Part shown: positions 16,270 through 25,026 of the stretch, one piece after another
Layout: every line of letters starts with the position of its first letter
Position numbering within the stretch: position 1 is the stretch's first letter
Assembly (NCBI RefSeq): GCF_006788895.1
Contig: NZ_VFRA01000001.1
Location: 186,001-250,000, forward strand
Reading direction: 5' to 3'
Length of the DNA stretch: 64,000 nt
Origin: Rhodoglobus vestalii
Lineage (GTDB): Bacteria; Actinomycetota; Actinomycetes; Actinomycetales; Microbacteriaceae
The notes under the pieces: generated by a model
The model's database searches: none
What the model was told of the DNA's origin: nothing
Seen by the model: the letters and a program-made list of their open reading frames with translations, nothing else
Program-made: the position numbers and the translations under genes

Positions 16270-17601
16270 ATGACTTCTGAGCCCTCCCTCGAGCGCACCG
16301 CTCACATCGCCCAAGATCTCATTCGCTTTGACACCACAAACTACGGTGAGGGTCGCTCTAACGGCGAGACTGATGCTGCCGAGTATTTGGGCGCACTGCT
16401 CGAGGAGATGGGTCTGACCACCCAATATTTTGATGCCGCGACCGGCCGCACCACCGTTGTTGCCCGTGTGGAGGGCAGCTACGACACGGAGTCCTCAGCG
16501 CCGCATGCGAAGGAACGTCCAGCACTGATCCTGCATGGTCACACGGATGTCGTGCCAGCAGATCCCAAAAATTGGTCGGTTGATCCTTTCGGCGGCATCA
16601 TTCGCGACGGCCTCCTGTGGGGCCGCGGCGCCGTAGACATGAAGAACATGGATGCCATGATCATCACTGCTCTTGGCGATATTTTGGGTGCAGGAAAGCG
16701 TCCAGCGCGCGACCTCATCATCGCGTTCTTCGCTGATGAGGAGAACGGCGGCGAGTTCGGTTCGCATTTCATGGTCGATAAGCACGCAGACGTCTTCGCG
16801 GGCGCCACGGAAGCGATCAGTGAGGTCGGTGGCTACTCGGTCGACCTCCAGGGCCAGCGCGCCTACCTGTTGCAGACTGGCGAGAAGGCCCTGGTGTGGA
16901 TCAAACTCACCGCACGTGGCATGGCGGCGCACGGCTCGAGAGTAATCAGCAACAACGCTGTCACCAAACTCGCTGAAGCAGTGGCGATTTTGGGCCGACA
17001 GGAATGGCCAGTACGACTCACAGAGACAACGACTCTCCTGATCTCTGAGCTCTCTCGCATCCTCAAGATTGACCCAGAGCTCGTCGGGCCTGACGAACTC
17101 ATTCTCGCTACCGGAACCGCCTCGGGCTTCCTCCAAGCGACGTTGCGCACAACGAGCAACCCGACGCTAGTGAAAGCCGGCTACAAGCACAACGTGATTC
17201 CTGACGTCGCTGAGGCTCTCATCGACATCCGCACGCTTCCTGGCGAAGAGGATGATGTTCTCGCCCAGGTGCGGGCGCTGCTGCCGGAGGAGATCGAGAT
17301 CGAGATCATGCATCGTGATATCGGCCTAGAGACAAGCTTTGACGGTCCGCTGGTCGATGCGATGATCGGCAGCCTCGGTGTTTTCGACCCCGGGGCCCCG
17401 GTACTGCCGTACCTCATGTCTGGCGGCACCGACAACAAGGCACTCAAGCTGCTCGACATCACCGGCTACGGCTTCGCACCCCTGCAGTTGCCGCCCGAGA
17501 TTGATTTTCCCGGCATGTTCCACGGCGTGGACGAACGCGTGCCACTGGACGCACTAGTCTTTGGCAGGCGGGTCTTGGGAGACCTGCTTCTCAAGTACTA
17601 A
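16270..17601 (+). CDS. M20/M25/M40 family metallopeptidase
   Basis: A 443-residue dinuclear zinc hydrolase. Ligands and catalytic residues are visible: LILHGHTDVVPAD (His and catalytic Asp), WGRGAVDMKNMDA (bridging Asp), FFADEENGGEFGS (general-base Glu/ligand Glu), LMSGGTDNKAL, and GMFHGVDERVPLD (C-terminal His). The lid domain lies between ~200 and 330. It hydrolyses peptide or N-acyl amide bonds; the closest characterised relatives include CPG2 and succinyl-diaminopimelate desuccinylase-like enzymes, but the substrate cannot be fixed. uppP follows 24 bp downstream. Confidence 0.9.
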   Translation: MTSEPSLERTAHIAQDLIRFDTTNYGEGRSNGETDAAEYLGALLEEMGLTTQYFDAATGRTTVVARVEGSYDTESSAPHAKERPALILHGHTDVVPADPKNWSVDPFGGIIRDGLLWGRGAVDMKNMDAMIITALGDILGAGKRPARDLIIAFFADEENGGEFGSHFMVDKHADVFAGATEAISEVGGYSVDLQGQRAYLLQTGEKALVWIKLTARGMAAHGSRVISNNAVTKLAEAVAILGRQEWPVRLTETTTLLISELSRILKIDPELVGPDELILATGTASGFLQATLRTTSNPTLVKAGYKHNVIPDVAEALIDIRTLPGEEDDVLAQVRALLPEEIEIEIMHRDIGLETSFDGPLVDAMIGSLGVFDPGAPVLPYLMSGGTDNKALKLLDITGYGFAPLQLPPEIDFPGMFHGVDERVPLDALVFGRRVLGDLLLKY

Positions 17602-17625
17602 TTTTCCGCTGACCGGGAGCGCTCA

Positions 17626-18477
17626 ATGGGTTTTATCGAGGCCATAATTTTGGGGCTTGTTCAGGGCCTCACTGAGTTCTTGCCAATATCTTCAAGCGCT
17701 CACTTGCGCATCATGGGCGAATTTTTGCCCTCCGCGAGCGACCCGGGTGCAACTTTCACTGCGATTACGCAGATTGGTACCGAACTGGCGGTGGTGCTCT
17801 ACTTCCGCAAGGACATTGCCCGGATTCTGGGCCGGTGGTTTAGGCAGTTTCAGAAGTCAACGGCGGCAGGCCCTGAGCCGATAGGCCGCAATGATCCGGA
17901 TGTCCGGCTCGGGTGGCTTGTGATCATCGGCACGATCCCTATCGTCTTGGTCGGCTATTTTGCCCAAGAGTACATTCGGTCCACGTTCCGCTCGCTCTGG
18001 TTGGTGGCGACCGTGCTGATCGTGTTCGGCATCATTCTGGGAATTGCCGACTATCTCGGAAAGCGCATGCGTTCGATTGAACAGATGAGTTACGGGCACG
18101 GTATCGCGATCGGTCTGGCGCAAATGCTTGCACTTGTGCCCGGGGTGTCACGATCAGGAGCTACGATGACGGCCGGTCTCGCTCTCGGTTACACACGGCC
18201 TGCTGCGGCACGTTTTGGATTCTTGTTGGCCGTACCTGCGGTGTTTGGCAGCGGACTATACGAACTCGTTAACAGCTTCGGTGAGCCCAATCAGGCCTTC
18301 ACTTATGCACAGACCGCGGTAGCCACGGTCATCGCTTTCGTTGTCGGTTACGCGGTTATCGCTGCGTTGATGCGCTACATCGAGAAGCGCTCATTCTTGC
18401 CGTTTGTGATCTATCGCGTGCTGTTGGGTGCAGTGCTCTACGTCTTGCTCGCAACGAACGTCATCCAGCCGACCTAG
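17626..18477 (+). CDS. uppP: Undecaprenyl-diphosphatase
   Basis: A 283-residue integral membrane enzyme (BacA/UppP) with about eight TM segments. It dephosphorylates undecaprenyl diphosphate to recycle the cell-wall lipid carrier and confers bacitracin tolerance in other bacteria. The hallmark motifs are GLVQGLTEFLPISSSAHLRI (N-terminal Glu-rich/PISSS box) and LVPGVSRSGATMTAGLALG (RSG box). A GGGAG Shine-Dalgarno lies before the ATG. It is probably co-transcribed with the M20 peptidase. Confidence 0.96.
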   Translation: MGFIEAIILGLVQGLTEFLPISSSAHLRIMGEFLPSASDPGATFTAITQIGTELAVVLYFRKDIARILGRWFRQFQKSTAAGPEPIGRNDPDVRLGWLVIIGTIPIVLVGYFAQEYIRSTFRSLWLVATVLIVFGIILGIADYLGKRMRSIEQMSYGHGIAIGLAQMLALVPGVSRSGATMTAGLALGYTRPAAARFGFLLAVPAVFGSGLYELVNSFGEPNQAFTYAQTAVATVIAFVVGYAVIAALMRYIEKRSFLPFVIYRVLLGAVLYVLLATNVIQPT

Positions 18478-18530
18478 CTTGTAACGGCCCCTAGCTCCCG
18501 CAAGTCACGACATATGTTCTGGGGTGTTGT

Positions 18531-19481
18531 TCAGTCTTTGCCACGCCAGGGCTCGTCGCCGGCGGAACCCTGATCGGGCTTGTCATCGTCCCGGCGGAGG
18601 TACTTCTCAAACTCTTGGGCGATCGCTTCGCCACTTGCTTCGGGGGAGTCCACGGTGTCACGTGCCCGTTCCAGTTGCTCGATGTAGGACGACATGTCGT
18701 CGTCTTCGCCGGCGAGGGCGTCGATCCCCGTTTCCCAGTCGCTTGCGTCGCTCACTAAGTCGCCGCGGGGAATCACGACATCCACAATCTCTTCAAGCTT
18801 GTCAACGATTGCCAGAGTCGCCTTGGGCGATGGCGCAGTGTGCACATAGTGAGGTACGGATGCCCAAATCGACATCGTAGAAATTCCGGCCGACTCGGCC
18901 GCCTGACCGAGCACCGAAAGTATCCCAACGGGGCCCTCGTAACTGCTGCGTTCGATGTCGAGTGCAGTGCGTACCTCAGGATTCTCACTTGAGGTAAATA
19001 CTGAAATCGGTCGAGTGTGGGGAACATCGGCCAACATCGCTCCGAGAAACACGATCGAGGTGATGCCATTGTCCACAATGGTTTCAAGAATGTCCCGTGT
19101 GAAAGCTTTCCACGATCGCGACGGCTCGGTCCCTAAGAGGAGGTAGATGTTTGACTGATTGTTGGCGCTCAGCTGCAACTCAGCGTCGGCGGCAATGCTC
19201 TCGCGGCGCTCTGTGTTCGGGCGTGCCGTGTTCGGGCGTGCAGGGCCATAGATGGTGACCGACGGCCAGGTCAATGAGCGGTTGCCGTCATCATCATATT
19301 CAACGATGGGCCTATTGAACTGGTAGTCAAAGTATTCTTCTGGGTCGACTTCGGCGATGGGGTAGACGTCTAGCTGTTCCTTGAGCGATCTGACGGCACC
19401 ACTGGCCGCCTCTCCGGCGTCGTTCCACCCCTCGAAGGCGACGACCAAAAGCCGTCCGTTCGCGAATGGGGTGTTAGTCAC
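18531..19481 (-). CDS. PAC2 family protein (proteasome assembly chaperone-like)
   Basis: A 316-residue protein with the PAC2 core: LLVVAFEGWNDAGEAASGAV at the N-terminus, EYFDYQFNRPIVEYD, YLLLGTEPSRSWKAFTRDIL and SIWASVPHYVHTAPSPKATLAIVDKL. This family is conserved in actinobacteria next to trmI and the proteasome locus. The biochemical role is unsettled. The C-terminal ~50 residues are acidic and probably disordered (EDDDMSS...DDKPDQGSAGDE). The GTG start has a strong AAGGAGA Shine-Dalgarno. It is divergent from the HAD hydrolase gene. Confidence 0.9.
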   Translation of the reverse strand: MTNTPFANGRLLVVAFEGWNDAGEAASGAVRSLKEQLDVYPIAEVDPEEYFDYQFNRPIVEYDDDGNRSLTWPSVTIYGPARPNTARPNTERRESIAADAELQLSANNQSNIYLLLGTEPSRSWKAFTRDILETIVDNGITSIVFLGAMLADVPHTRPISVFTSSENPEVRTALDIERSSYEGPVGILSVLGQAAESAGISTMSIWASVPHYVHTAPSPKATLAIVDKLEEIVDVVIPRGDLVSDASDWETGIDALAGEDDDMSSYIEQLERARDTVDSPEASGEAIAQEFEKYLRRDDDKPDQGSAGDEPWRGKD

Positions 19482-19546
19482 TGGTCTCCTTGGGGTCGAG
19501 TACTGCGAATGTCACTACCTCAAGGATAGAACTACGATGGTGCGTT

Positions 19547-20218
19547 GTGACTCACTCCACTCCGGCTGCCGTTCTTTGGGACATGGATGGCACCCTCATT
19601 AACTCAGAACCCTATTGGATGTCAGCGGAAGCCGAGATTGTTGAATCCTTCGGCGGTGAATGGACCCACGACGATGCACTGGCAGTGGTTGGCAGCGGCC
19701 TTCTCACTTCTGCGCGCGCGATGCAAAGCAAAGGTGTTGATCTGGATGCTCACACAATCGTTGATCGCCTGACTGACCGTGTCATGAGCCAACTCCAAGA
19801 GTTTGGAATCCCCTGGCGCCCGGGCGCCCGCGAATTACTGGTCGAGATTCGCCAAGCGGGGATACACACTGCACTCGTGACGATGTCGATTGCCCGGATG
19901 GCTCATCACGTGGTCGACAACCTTGGATTCATTGGATTCGATGCTGTCGTATGTGGTGATGATGTCGAGCATCCGAAACCCCACCCTGAGGCATACCTGA
20001 AGGGCGCTAATGCACTCGGCGTCTCAATCGCGGAGTGTGTTGCCATCGAAGACTCACCTCCCGGTGCAGCATCGGCGTTCTCGGCCGGCGCGACCGTTGT
20101 GGGGGTGCCGTTTATGGTTGACATCCCGGCGGACCAGACTCATGCCCTCTGGCCCACTCTTGAAGGCCGAACGCTCCAACACCTGTCAGAACTCCACGCA
20201 AAGGTAGCTATTCGATGA
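19547..20218 (+). CDS. HAD superfamily hydrolase (subfamily IA phosphatase)
   Basis: A 223-residue phosphatase. Motif I is VLWDMDGTLINSE, motif II is TALVTMS, the motif III Lys is in DDVEHPKPHPEAYL, and motif IV is VAIEDSPPGAASAFSAG. The cap domain lies between ~20 and 90. The GTG start at 19547 gives the usual short N-terminus; a TACGAT hexamer lies 8 nt upstream. It overlaps trmI by 4 bp (ATGA), a pairing seen in many actinobacteria. The substrate is unknown. Confidence 0.9.
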   Translation: MTHSTPAAVLWDMDGTLINSEPYWMSAEAEIVESFGGEWTHDDALAVVGSGLLTSARAMQSKGVDLDAHTIVDRLTDRVMSQLQEFGIPWRPGARELLVEIRQAGIHTALVTMSIARMAHHVVDNLGFIGFDAVVCGDDVEHPKPHPEAYLKGANALGVSIAECVAIEDSPPGAASAFSAGATVVGVPFMVDIPADQTHALWPTLEGRTLQHLSELHAKVAIR

Positions 20219-21201
20219 GCGACGTATTTCGACGACAGAGCGGTCCCTTCCGCATCGGTGATCGGGTTCAACTCACCGGCCCCAAAGGCCGACTGAACAC
20301 GGTCACGCTTGAGCCTGGGGGAGCGTTTCACACTCATCGCGGGGTGCTCAGCCACGAGGTAATCATTGGTCTTCCGGATGCCAGTGTCGTGACCTGTTCC
20401 AATGGCGTCGAATATCTGGCGATGCGCCCACTGCTCACCGACTTCGTGATGTCGATGCCACGCGGGGCCGCAATCATCTACCCCAAGGATGCCGCTCAAA
20501 TCATTGGACAGGCAGATATATTTCCCGGCGCTCACGTAGTCGAGGCCGGCGTCGGTTCGGGAGCGCTGTCGTTGTGGCTGCTGCGCGCTATTGGGGCAAG
20601 CGGCCGACTAAGTTCCTTTGAGCGCCGCGATGAGTTCTCTGAGATTGCCCAGTCGAACGTTGAGGCATTCCTCGGTGACAGACCGGCCAACTGGTCAGTT
20701 ACCGTCGGAGATCTTCAGGAGCAGCTGCCGATATTGGTTGAGGCGGGTTCTGTGGATCGGGTAGTACTCGACATGCTTGCGCCGTGGGAGTGCATCGAAG
20801 AGTGTGCGGTCGCGCTCACTCCCGGCGGGGTCCTGCTCTGCTACATTGCCACCGTTACCCAGCTATCTCGTGTGGCCGAGGCGATCCGTGCGACCGGCTT
20901 GTTTACGGAGCCTGATTCGAACGAAACGATTGTGCGCGGGTGGCACGTCGAGGGCCTCGCGGTTCGTCCCGATCATCGCATGGTTGCGCACACTGGCTTT
21001 TTGATGACGGCACGCCGTTTGGCGCCCGGTTCGGTCTTGCCCGAACTGAAGCGTCGGGCATCCAAAACCGACTTCAGCGACGAAGATGTCGAAATCTGGA
21101 CCCCGGGTGCATTGGGGGAGCGCAGCGCAAGCTCCAAGCGCTTGCGAAAAACTGCCCGTGAAGCGAAAGCTGCGGCAGAGGCCGCGTCTTCAGACCGGTA
21201 G
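20215..21201 (+). CDS. trmI: tRNA (adenine-N1)-methyltransferase TrmI
   Basis: A 328-residue SAM-dependent enzyme making m1A58 in the tRNA T-loop. An N-terminal small domain (GPFRIGDRVQLTGPKGRL) is followed by the Rossmann methyltransferase: PKDAAQIIGQADIFPGAHVVEAGVGSGAL (SAM motif I), SSFERRDEFSEIA, VDRVVLDMLAPWE (motif IV) and a C-terminal H-rich RPDHRMVAHTGFL. A basic, disordered tail closes the protein. The stop codon overlaps the promoter of the next gene. In relatives the Pup-proteasome genes follow here; they do not in this genome. Confidence 0.93.
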   Translation: MSDVFRRQSGPFRIGDRVQLTGPKGRLNTVTLEPGGAFHTHRGVLSHEVIIGLPDASVVTCSNGVEYLAMRPLLTDFVMSMPRGAAIIYPKDAAQIIGQADIFPGAHVVEAGVGSGALSLWLLRAIGASGRLSSFERRDEFSEIAQSNVEAFLGDRPANWSVTVGDLQEQLPILVEAGSVDRVVLDMLAPWECIEECAVALTPGGVLLCYIATVTQLSRVAEAIRATGLFTEPDSNETIVRGWHVEGLAVRPDHRMVAHTGFLMTARRLAPGSVLPELKRRASKTDFSDEDVEIWTPGALGERSASSKRLRKTAREAKAAAEAASSDR

Positions 21202-21204
21202 AGT
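21199..21204 (+). promoter_or_regulatory. -10 element of FKBP lipoprotein gene (leaderless)
   Basis: TAGAGT, whose first three bases are the trmI stop codon, 7 nt upstream of the ATG at 21212. Confidence 0.45.
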
Positions 21205-21211
21205 GTTGGCG

Positions 21212-22213
21212 ATGTCTGTGTCGAAGAAAAGAGTGTTTGTGCAGAAGCTTGCCATCGCGGCCTTGAGCGCCGGAATCGTTGTCTCGTTGAGCGCATGCGC
21301 GAACGGACCGTTCGCTGTGGCCGCATGTTCTCCCATTTATACCCCCGGTGCCAACTCTGCGCTCGTGAGTTCGGAAGGTGGTTTCAGCGCCGATCCTGCG
21401 GCTGAGTTCCCCACTCCAATGATTGCCGATGGGGTTGAGAGCGAGGCGATCTCCACGGGTGACGGTGAGCAGGTCGGTAATGGTCATATCGCCACGCTTC
21501 AGATCACCATTTATAACGGTGAAACCGGCGAACAGGTTATTTCTACTGGTCACGATACCGACGGCTTGCGCGTCTCTGTTGCTGAAGGTGCGCCCCGCTT
21601 CGGCGAGATTGCGCAGTGTGCCACTGTCGGATCACGGATCACGACAGTCGGCACGGCTGGCGAAATCTTGGGTGCCGACAATATCGCCCAGAATCAGCTC
21701 CCGCTAAACGACGAGGACACAATCGTGATGATCAGTGACGTCGAGTCCCTTTTCCCCGGCAAAGCCAATGGCGCCGATCAGGTTGCCCCCGCGGGACTCC
21801 CCGCCGTAGTGCTTGCGCCCAATGGTCAGCCAGGGTTCACTTTCCCCGGCACGGACGCGCCCACAGAGCTCACAATTGCGAAGCTTAAGGCTGGCTCAGG
21901 CCAGACTGTCGCAGAAGACGATCTGGTGGTGATGCACGTTAGCGCCATCGAGTGGGATGCCGAGATGACATTCACCAACAGCTGGGAAGACGGTGGTGTT
22001 CCCGGAACCTATCCCGCGGCGAGCAGTGAGAAGTCTGAACGTGGACTTCCTCCCGGTCTTGCCGAAGCTCTGATCGGTCAGACTGTGGGTTCACAGGTGC
22101 TTGTTGTGCTTCCTCCGGATGTTGGATTCGCCCCAGGAACTGAGCCAGAGGGCGTGGCCAGCGGCTCAACTCTGGTCTTTGTTCTCGACATTCTTGGAAT
22201 CCAAGAGCAGTAA
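21212..22213 (+). CDS. FKBP-type peptidyl-prolyl isomerase-like lipoprotein
   Basis: A 333-residue exported lipoprotein. The signal peptide SKKRVFVQKLAIAALSAGIVV ends in lipobox LSAC, putting the lipidated Cys at about residue 30. Two FKBP-like halves are suggested: a degenerate N-terminal half and a C-terminal FKBP domain (VAEDDLVVMHVSAIEWD, FTNSWEDGG, LPPGLAEALIGQTVGSQVLVVLPPDVGF, TLVFVLDILGIQ). It probably folds proteins outside the membrane. It has its own leaderless-type promoter inside the trmI stop. Confidence 0.88.
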   Translation: MSVSKKRVFVQKLAIAALSAGIVVSLSACANGPFAVAACSPIYTPGANSALVSSEGGFSADPAAEFPTPMIADGVESEAISTGDGEQVGNGHIATLQITIYNGETGEQVISTGHDTDGLRVSVAEGAPRFGEIAQCATVGSRITTVGTAGEILGADNIAQNQLPLNDEDTIVMISDVESLFPGKANGADQVAPAGLPAVVLAPNGQPGFTFPGTDAPTELTIAKLKAGSGQTVAEDDLVVMHVSAIEWDAEMTFTNSWEDGGVPGTYPAASSEKSERGLPPGLAEALIGQTVGSQVLVVLPPDVGFAPGTEPEGVASGSTLVFVLDILGIQEQ

Positions 22214-22248
22214 TTTTTCCATCACGACACGGCCGGGTGTCAGAGACA

Positions 22249-22254
22249 TAGGAT
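22249..22254 (+). promoter_or_regulatory. -10 element of pafBC operon (leaderless)
   Basis: TAGGAT, 7 nt upstream of the GTG at 22262. Confidence 0.5.
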
Positions 22255-22261
22255 TTGACTC

Positions 22262-23245
22262 GTGCCAGTAGCCAAAGTTCCCAACGAGGAACGACTGTTT
22301 AGCTTGGTTCTTGCCCTGCTGTCTTCTGAGGGTGGCCTGACCAAGAGCGAGATCCTCTCGACAGTGCAGGGGTACCGTCAACGTTTCGTGCATTCTGGCG
22401 ATAATTCAAACCTCGAACGTCAATTTGAGCGCGATAAGGATGATATCCGCGAGCTCGGTGTACCACTAGAAACAATTGAGTCGCCTGAACAGGCCGGGAA
22501 CAACCACAATTTGCGTTATCGCATCCCGCGGGCCGACTATGAGCTTCCCGAGGACATCAGCTTCTCAGCCGAGGAATCGACCCTTCTCGGGTTGGCCGCG
22601 ATGGTGTGGCGCGAGGGTTCGCTCTCTGAGGAGTCTCGTCGTGCGATCGTGAAGCTGCGTTCGTTGGGGATTGCTACCGCCGAGCCAGTTCTGAGCTATG
22701 CCCCGCAACTGCGCGTACGCGAGCAGTCATTTGAGCCGCTGCGCTCAGCCCTCGATAAGAGCGTCTACGTCACGTTCGATTATTTGAAGCCGGGGGAGCA
22801 GACCTCAACCCCACGCACCGTTGCGCCGCTGGCACTTGTGCAGCATCAAGGCCGTTGGCATCTTTACGCGAAGAATCCCACCGTGGAGCGGTTCACAACG
22901 TTCCTACTGCGTCGCATTGTCGGGCCGGTACGGGCGAGCAAGAACCCGTGTAGTGAATCCACGGTGGATGCTGCGGCGCGCGCTTTGGCTGAGCTTGATG
23001 AGGTGTGGCAGACCAATGTCGCTATTGTCCGTGTTGAACCCGGCACTGATGCGGCAACCCGTCTGAGCAAACGCCGGGGGACCGCAACTAATCCGTCCAC
23101 GCAGCTTGAACTACATTTTACCGATTTCAACATCTTTGCTGACGAGCTTGCCAGCTTCGGACCCGAGGTCCTTGTGGTTTCCCCTCCGGCGCTCCGACAG
23201 GCCGTTGTTGCCCGTTTGACCAGAACGGCGGCCGACCATGGCTAA
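22262..23245 (+). CDS. pafB: WYL-domain transcriptional regulator PafB
   Basis: A 327-residue protein. An N-terminal winged HTH (residues ~5-70: ERLFSLVLALLSSEGGLTKSEIL) is followed by a WYL ligand-binding domain (VYVTFDYLKPGEQTSTPRTVAPLALVQHQGRWHLYAKN) and a C-terminal WCX extension. In mycobacteria PafB and PafC form a heterodimer that activates the RecA/LexA-independent DNA-damage response (known). The start is GTG with a leaderless -10. It overlaps pafC by 8 bp. pafA, the usual upstream partner, is missing here. Confidence 0.92.
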   Translation: MPVAKVPNEERLFSLVLALLSSEGGLTKSEILSTVQGYRQRFVHSGDNSNLERQFERDKDDIRELGVPLETIESPEQAGNNHNLRYRIPRADYELPEDISFSAEESTLLGLAAMVWREGSLSEESRRAIVKLRSLGIATAEPVLSYAPQLRVREQSFEPLRSALDKSVYVTFDYLKPGEQTSTPRTVAPLALVQHQGRWHLYAKNPTVERFTTFLLRRIVGPVRASKNPCSESTVDAAARALAELDEVWQTNVAIVRVEPGTDAATRLSKRRGTATNPSTQLELHFTDFNIFADELASFGPEVLVVSPPALRQAVVARLTRTAADHG

Positions 23246-24233
23246 GAAAATTCACCCATTGCGGGCACAAGACAAGCTGGTCTATTTACTCGCCCTCGTT
23301 CCCTATTTGATGGATCGTGACCGTGTCAGCGTGGCTGAAGCGGCTGCTCATTTTGGTGTTCCTGAGCAGCAGATCCGGGATGCCGTGCGTCTGATCGCTG
23401 TCTCCGGAATCCCCGGTGAAACGGCCACCTATCAAGACAGTGATCTTTTCGATATCGCATGGGATGATTTCGAAGACAATGACCAGATTGTGCTCACCCA
23501 CATGGTGGCGATTGATGACTCTCCGCGGTTTTCTGCTCGCGAAGCATCCGCTCTGATTGCGGGGCTGCAGTACCTGTCGGGGCTGCCAGAGCATGCTGAT
23601 CGTGTTGCCATCGCAACGTTAATGTCAAAGCTTTCGCGCGGTGCATCCGCTCAGCCAACCGCAATGGGTGTTGAGTCGAGTGCCCTCGATGAAACTCTGG
23701 CGCTAATTCGTGAGTCTGTGGCCGCCGGAACGCAGATCGAGTTCGACTATAGAAATTCGCGAGGCGAGTCTGAACGTCGCCGAATCGACCCGTTACGCGT
23801 TGAATCGGTGGACGCGGATTGGTATGTCCGAGGCTGGTGTCACTCTCGCGCAGATGTGCGCACATTCCGACTCGATCGCATCTCGAGCCCCGCTATGACC
23901 TCGGAATCAATCACGCACACCGCGGCTGATGTGGACCTCCCCGAGACCCTCTTTGATGAGTCTCCCGAAGACATCGAGGTTACGATCGATGTTGTCGAGA
24001 GCGCTATCCCACTGTTGGGAGACTACATAGCCCGCAGTGCTCAACGAGCGGTTGCGGGGGATCGGGTACGAACGACGGTGCGCGTGCCACACTTTCATGG
24101 TCTCAAGCGTCTCATTGTGGGACTCCCGGGAGTTGTGACGGTAGTCGCGCCTGCGGAAGCTCGTGACGCGGTAGCACAGTGGGCCCAGTGCGGGGCAGAT
24201 CGGTATACAGAAACCTCGGAGGGAACGTTGTGA
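23238..24233 (+). CDS. pafC: WYL-domain transcriptional regulator PafC
   Basis: A 331-residue partner of PafB with the same plan: an N-terminal HTH (QDKLVYLLALVPYLMDRDRVSVAEAAAHFGV), a WYL domain (IEFDYRNSRGESERRRIDPLRVESVDADWYVRGWCHSR, with FRLDRI) and a WCX domain. Overlap with pafB and a GTGA overlap with the next gene imply one translational unit. The protein should act with PafB on DNA-damage promoters; that is inference from the mycobacterial pair. Confidence 0.92.
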   Translation: MAKKIHPLRAQDKLVYLLALVPYLMDRDRVSVAEAAAHFGVPEQQIRDAVRLIAVSGIPGETATYQDSDLFDIAWDDFEDNDQIVLTHMVAIDDSPRFSAREASALIAGLQYLSGLPEHADRVAIATLMSKLSRGASAQPTAMGVESSALDETLALIRESVAAGTQIEFDYRNSRGESERRRIDPLRVESVDADWYVRGWCHSRADVRTFRLDRISSPAMTSESITHTAADVDLPETLFDESPEDIEVTIDVVESAIPLLGDYIARSAQRAVAGDRVRTTVRVPHFHGLKRLIVGLPGVVTVVAPAEARDAVAQWAQCGADRYTETSEGTL

Positions 24234-24577
24234 TCCAGTGGTGGGGTTGGCTGCTCATTTGGGTTGGTCTCGTGCTCGCTCTGCTGGTCGTGCTTATATT
24301 TTTTGCATTCAGACTCTTCCGACAAGCGATCGCGATTATTCACGACCTTTCTGCACTCGCCGACAAGATGACGGCGCTAGACATAGACGGGGCGGCGCCG
24401 AGTGCGCCACACAGGGCGGTATTGGCAGAGATGAGTGAAATTCGCGCTCACTACGACGCTCAACAGCGCCGCCGCGCTGGGCTAAAAAACGAGCGTCATG
24501 AGCGTCGCATCGCTCGAGCGAAACGAATTATCACGCACGATGCGCACACCGCACAGTGGCCTGAAAGCTGGTCGTAG
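24230..24577 (+). CDS. Unknown small protein with one N-terminal TM helix and basic C-terminus
   Basis: 115 residues from the GTG at 24230, which overlaps the pafC stop (GTGA). One hydrophobic segment at residues ~3-26 (WWGWLLIWVGLVLALLVVLIFF) is followed by a soluble, helical, strongly basic region (QQRRRAGLKNERHERRIARAKRI). I do not recognise a family. The position in the pafBC-tat operon is its main clue; coupling suggests co-expression with PafC. Confidence 0.7.
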   Translation: MIQWWGWLLIWVGLVLALLVVLIFFAFRLFRQAIAIIHDLSALADKMTALDIDGAAPSAPHRAVLAEMSEIRAHYDAQQRRRAGLKNERHERRIARAKRIITHDAHTAQWPESWS

Positions 24578-24949
24578 GTGGGATGGTTGCTCGCAGTTGG
24601 TCTCTTGTTTCTCACCCTGCTCTGGGTCGCTACCCGTTTGCGCAGGCGAGCGATACGCACACTTTTGCTCACGACAGGAGCCGAAACTCGGGGAACGAGC
24701 ACTGTTTATCATCGTGGCCGGCGGAGGCCCCGTATCTCGGTTCGCTACGTCGACAACTCGGGCATCGAGCGCCTTGCGGTGAAAGCTCTTGTCAGTGCCG
24801 GAGACGCTGAATTGCTCAAAAAGTGCGCCGTGGTCCTCTATCACCCGAAGCATGCCGATCGTTCAGATTACGTACTCGTGGGTTTTGGCAAACACCCTCA
24901 CCGCTGGTTCCCTGTTGAGTTCGTGAGCGACCGCCCAGCGAGAAACTAG
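24578..24949 (+). CDS. Unknown small membrane-anchored protein
   Basis: A 123-residue protein whose GTG start abuts the preceding stop with zero spacing. An N-terminal TM helix (WLLAVGLLFLTLLWVATRL) leads into a basic linker and a small domain with predicted strands (STVYHRGRRRPRISVRYVDNSG, CAVVLYHPKHADRSDYVLVGFG). No family is recognised. It is plainly paired with the previous gene and sits immediately before tatA. Confidence 0.7.
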   Translation: MGWLLAVGLLFLTLLWVATRLRRRAIRTLLLTTGAETRGTSTVYHRGRRRPRISVRYVDNSGIERLAVKALVSAGDAELLKKCAVVLYHPKHADRSDYVLVGFGKHPHRWFPVEFVSDRPARN

Positions 24950-25026
24950 CTGAAGACTGTCCGGCAATTCAAAGCGAAGCCGGATATGCTTGGTGAACGT
25001 GACCTTCGATCTTTAAGGAAGTTTCC

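Noticed and set aside
16495-17136. Minus-strand open frame inside the M20 peptidase gene
   Set aside because: Antisense to a clearly conserved metallopeptidase; no family pattern.
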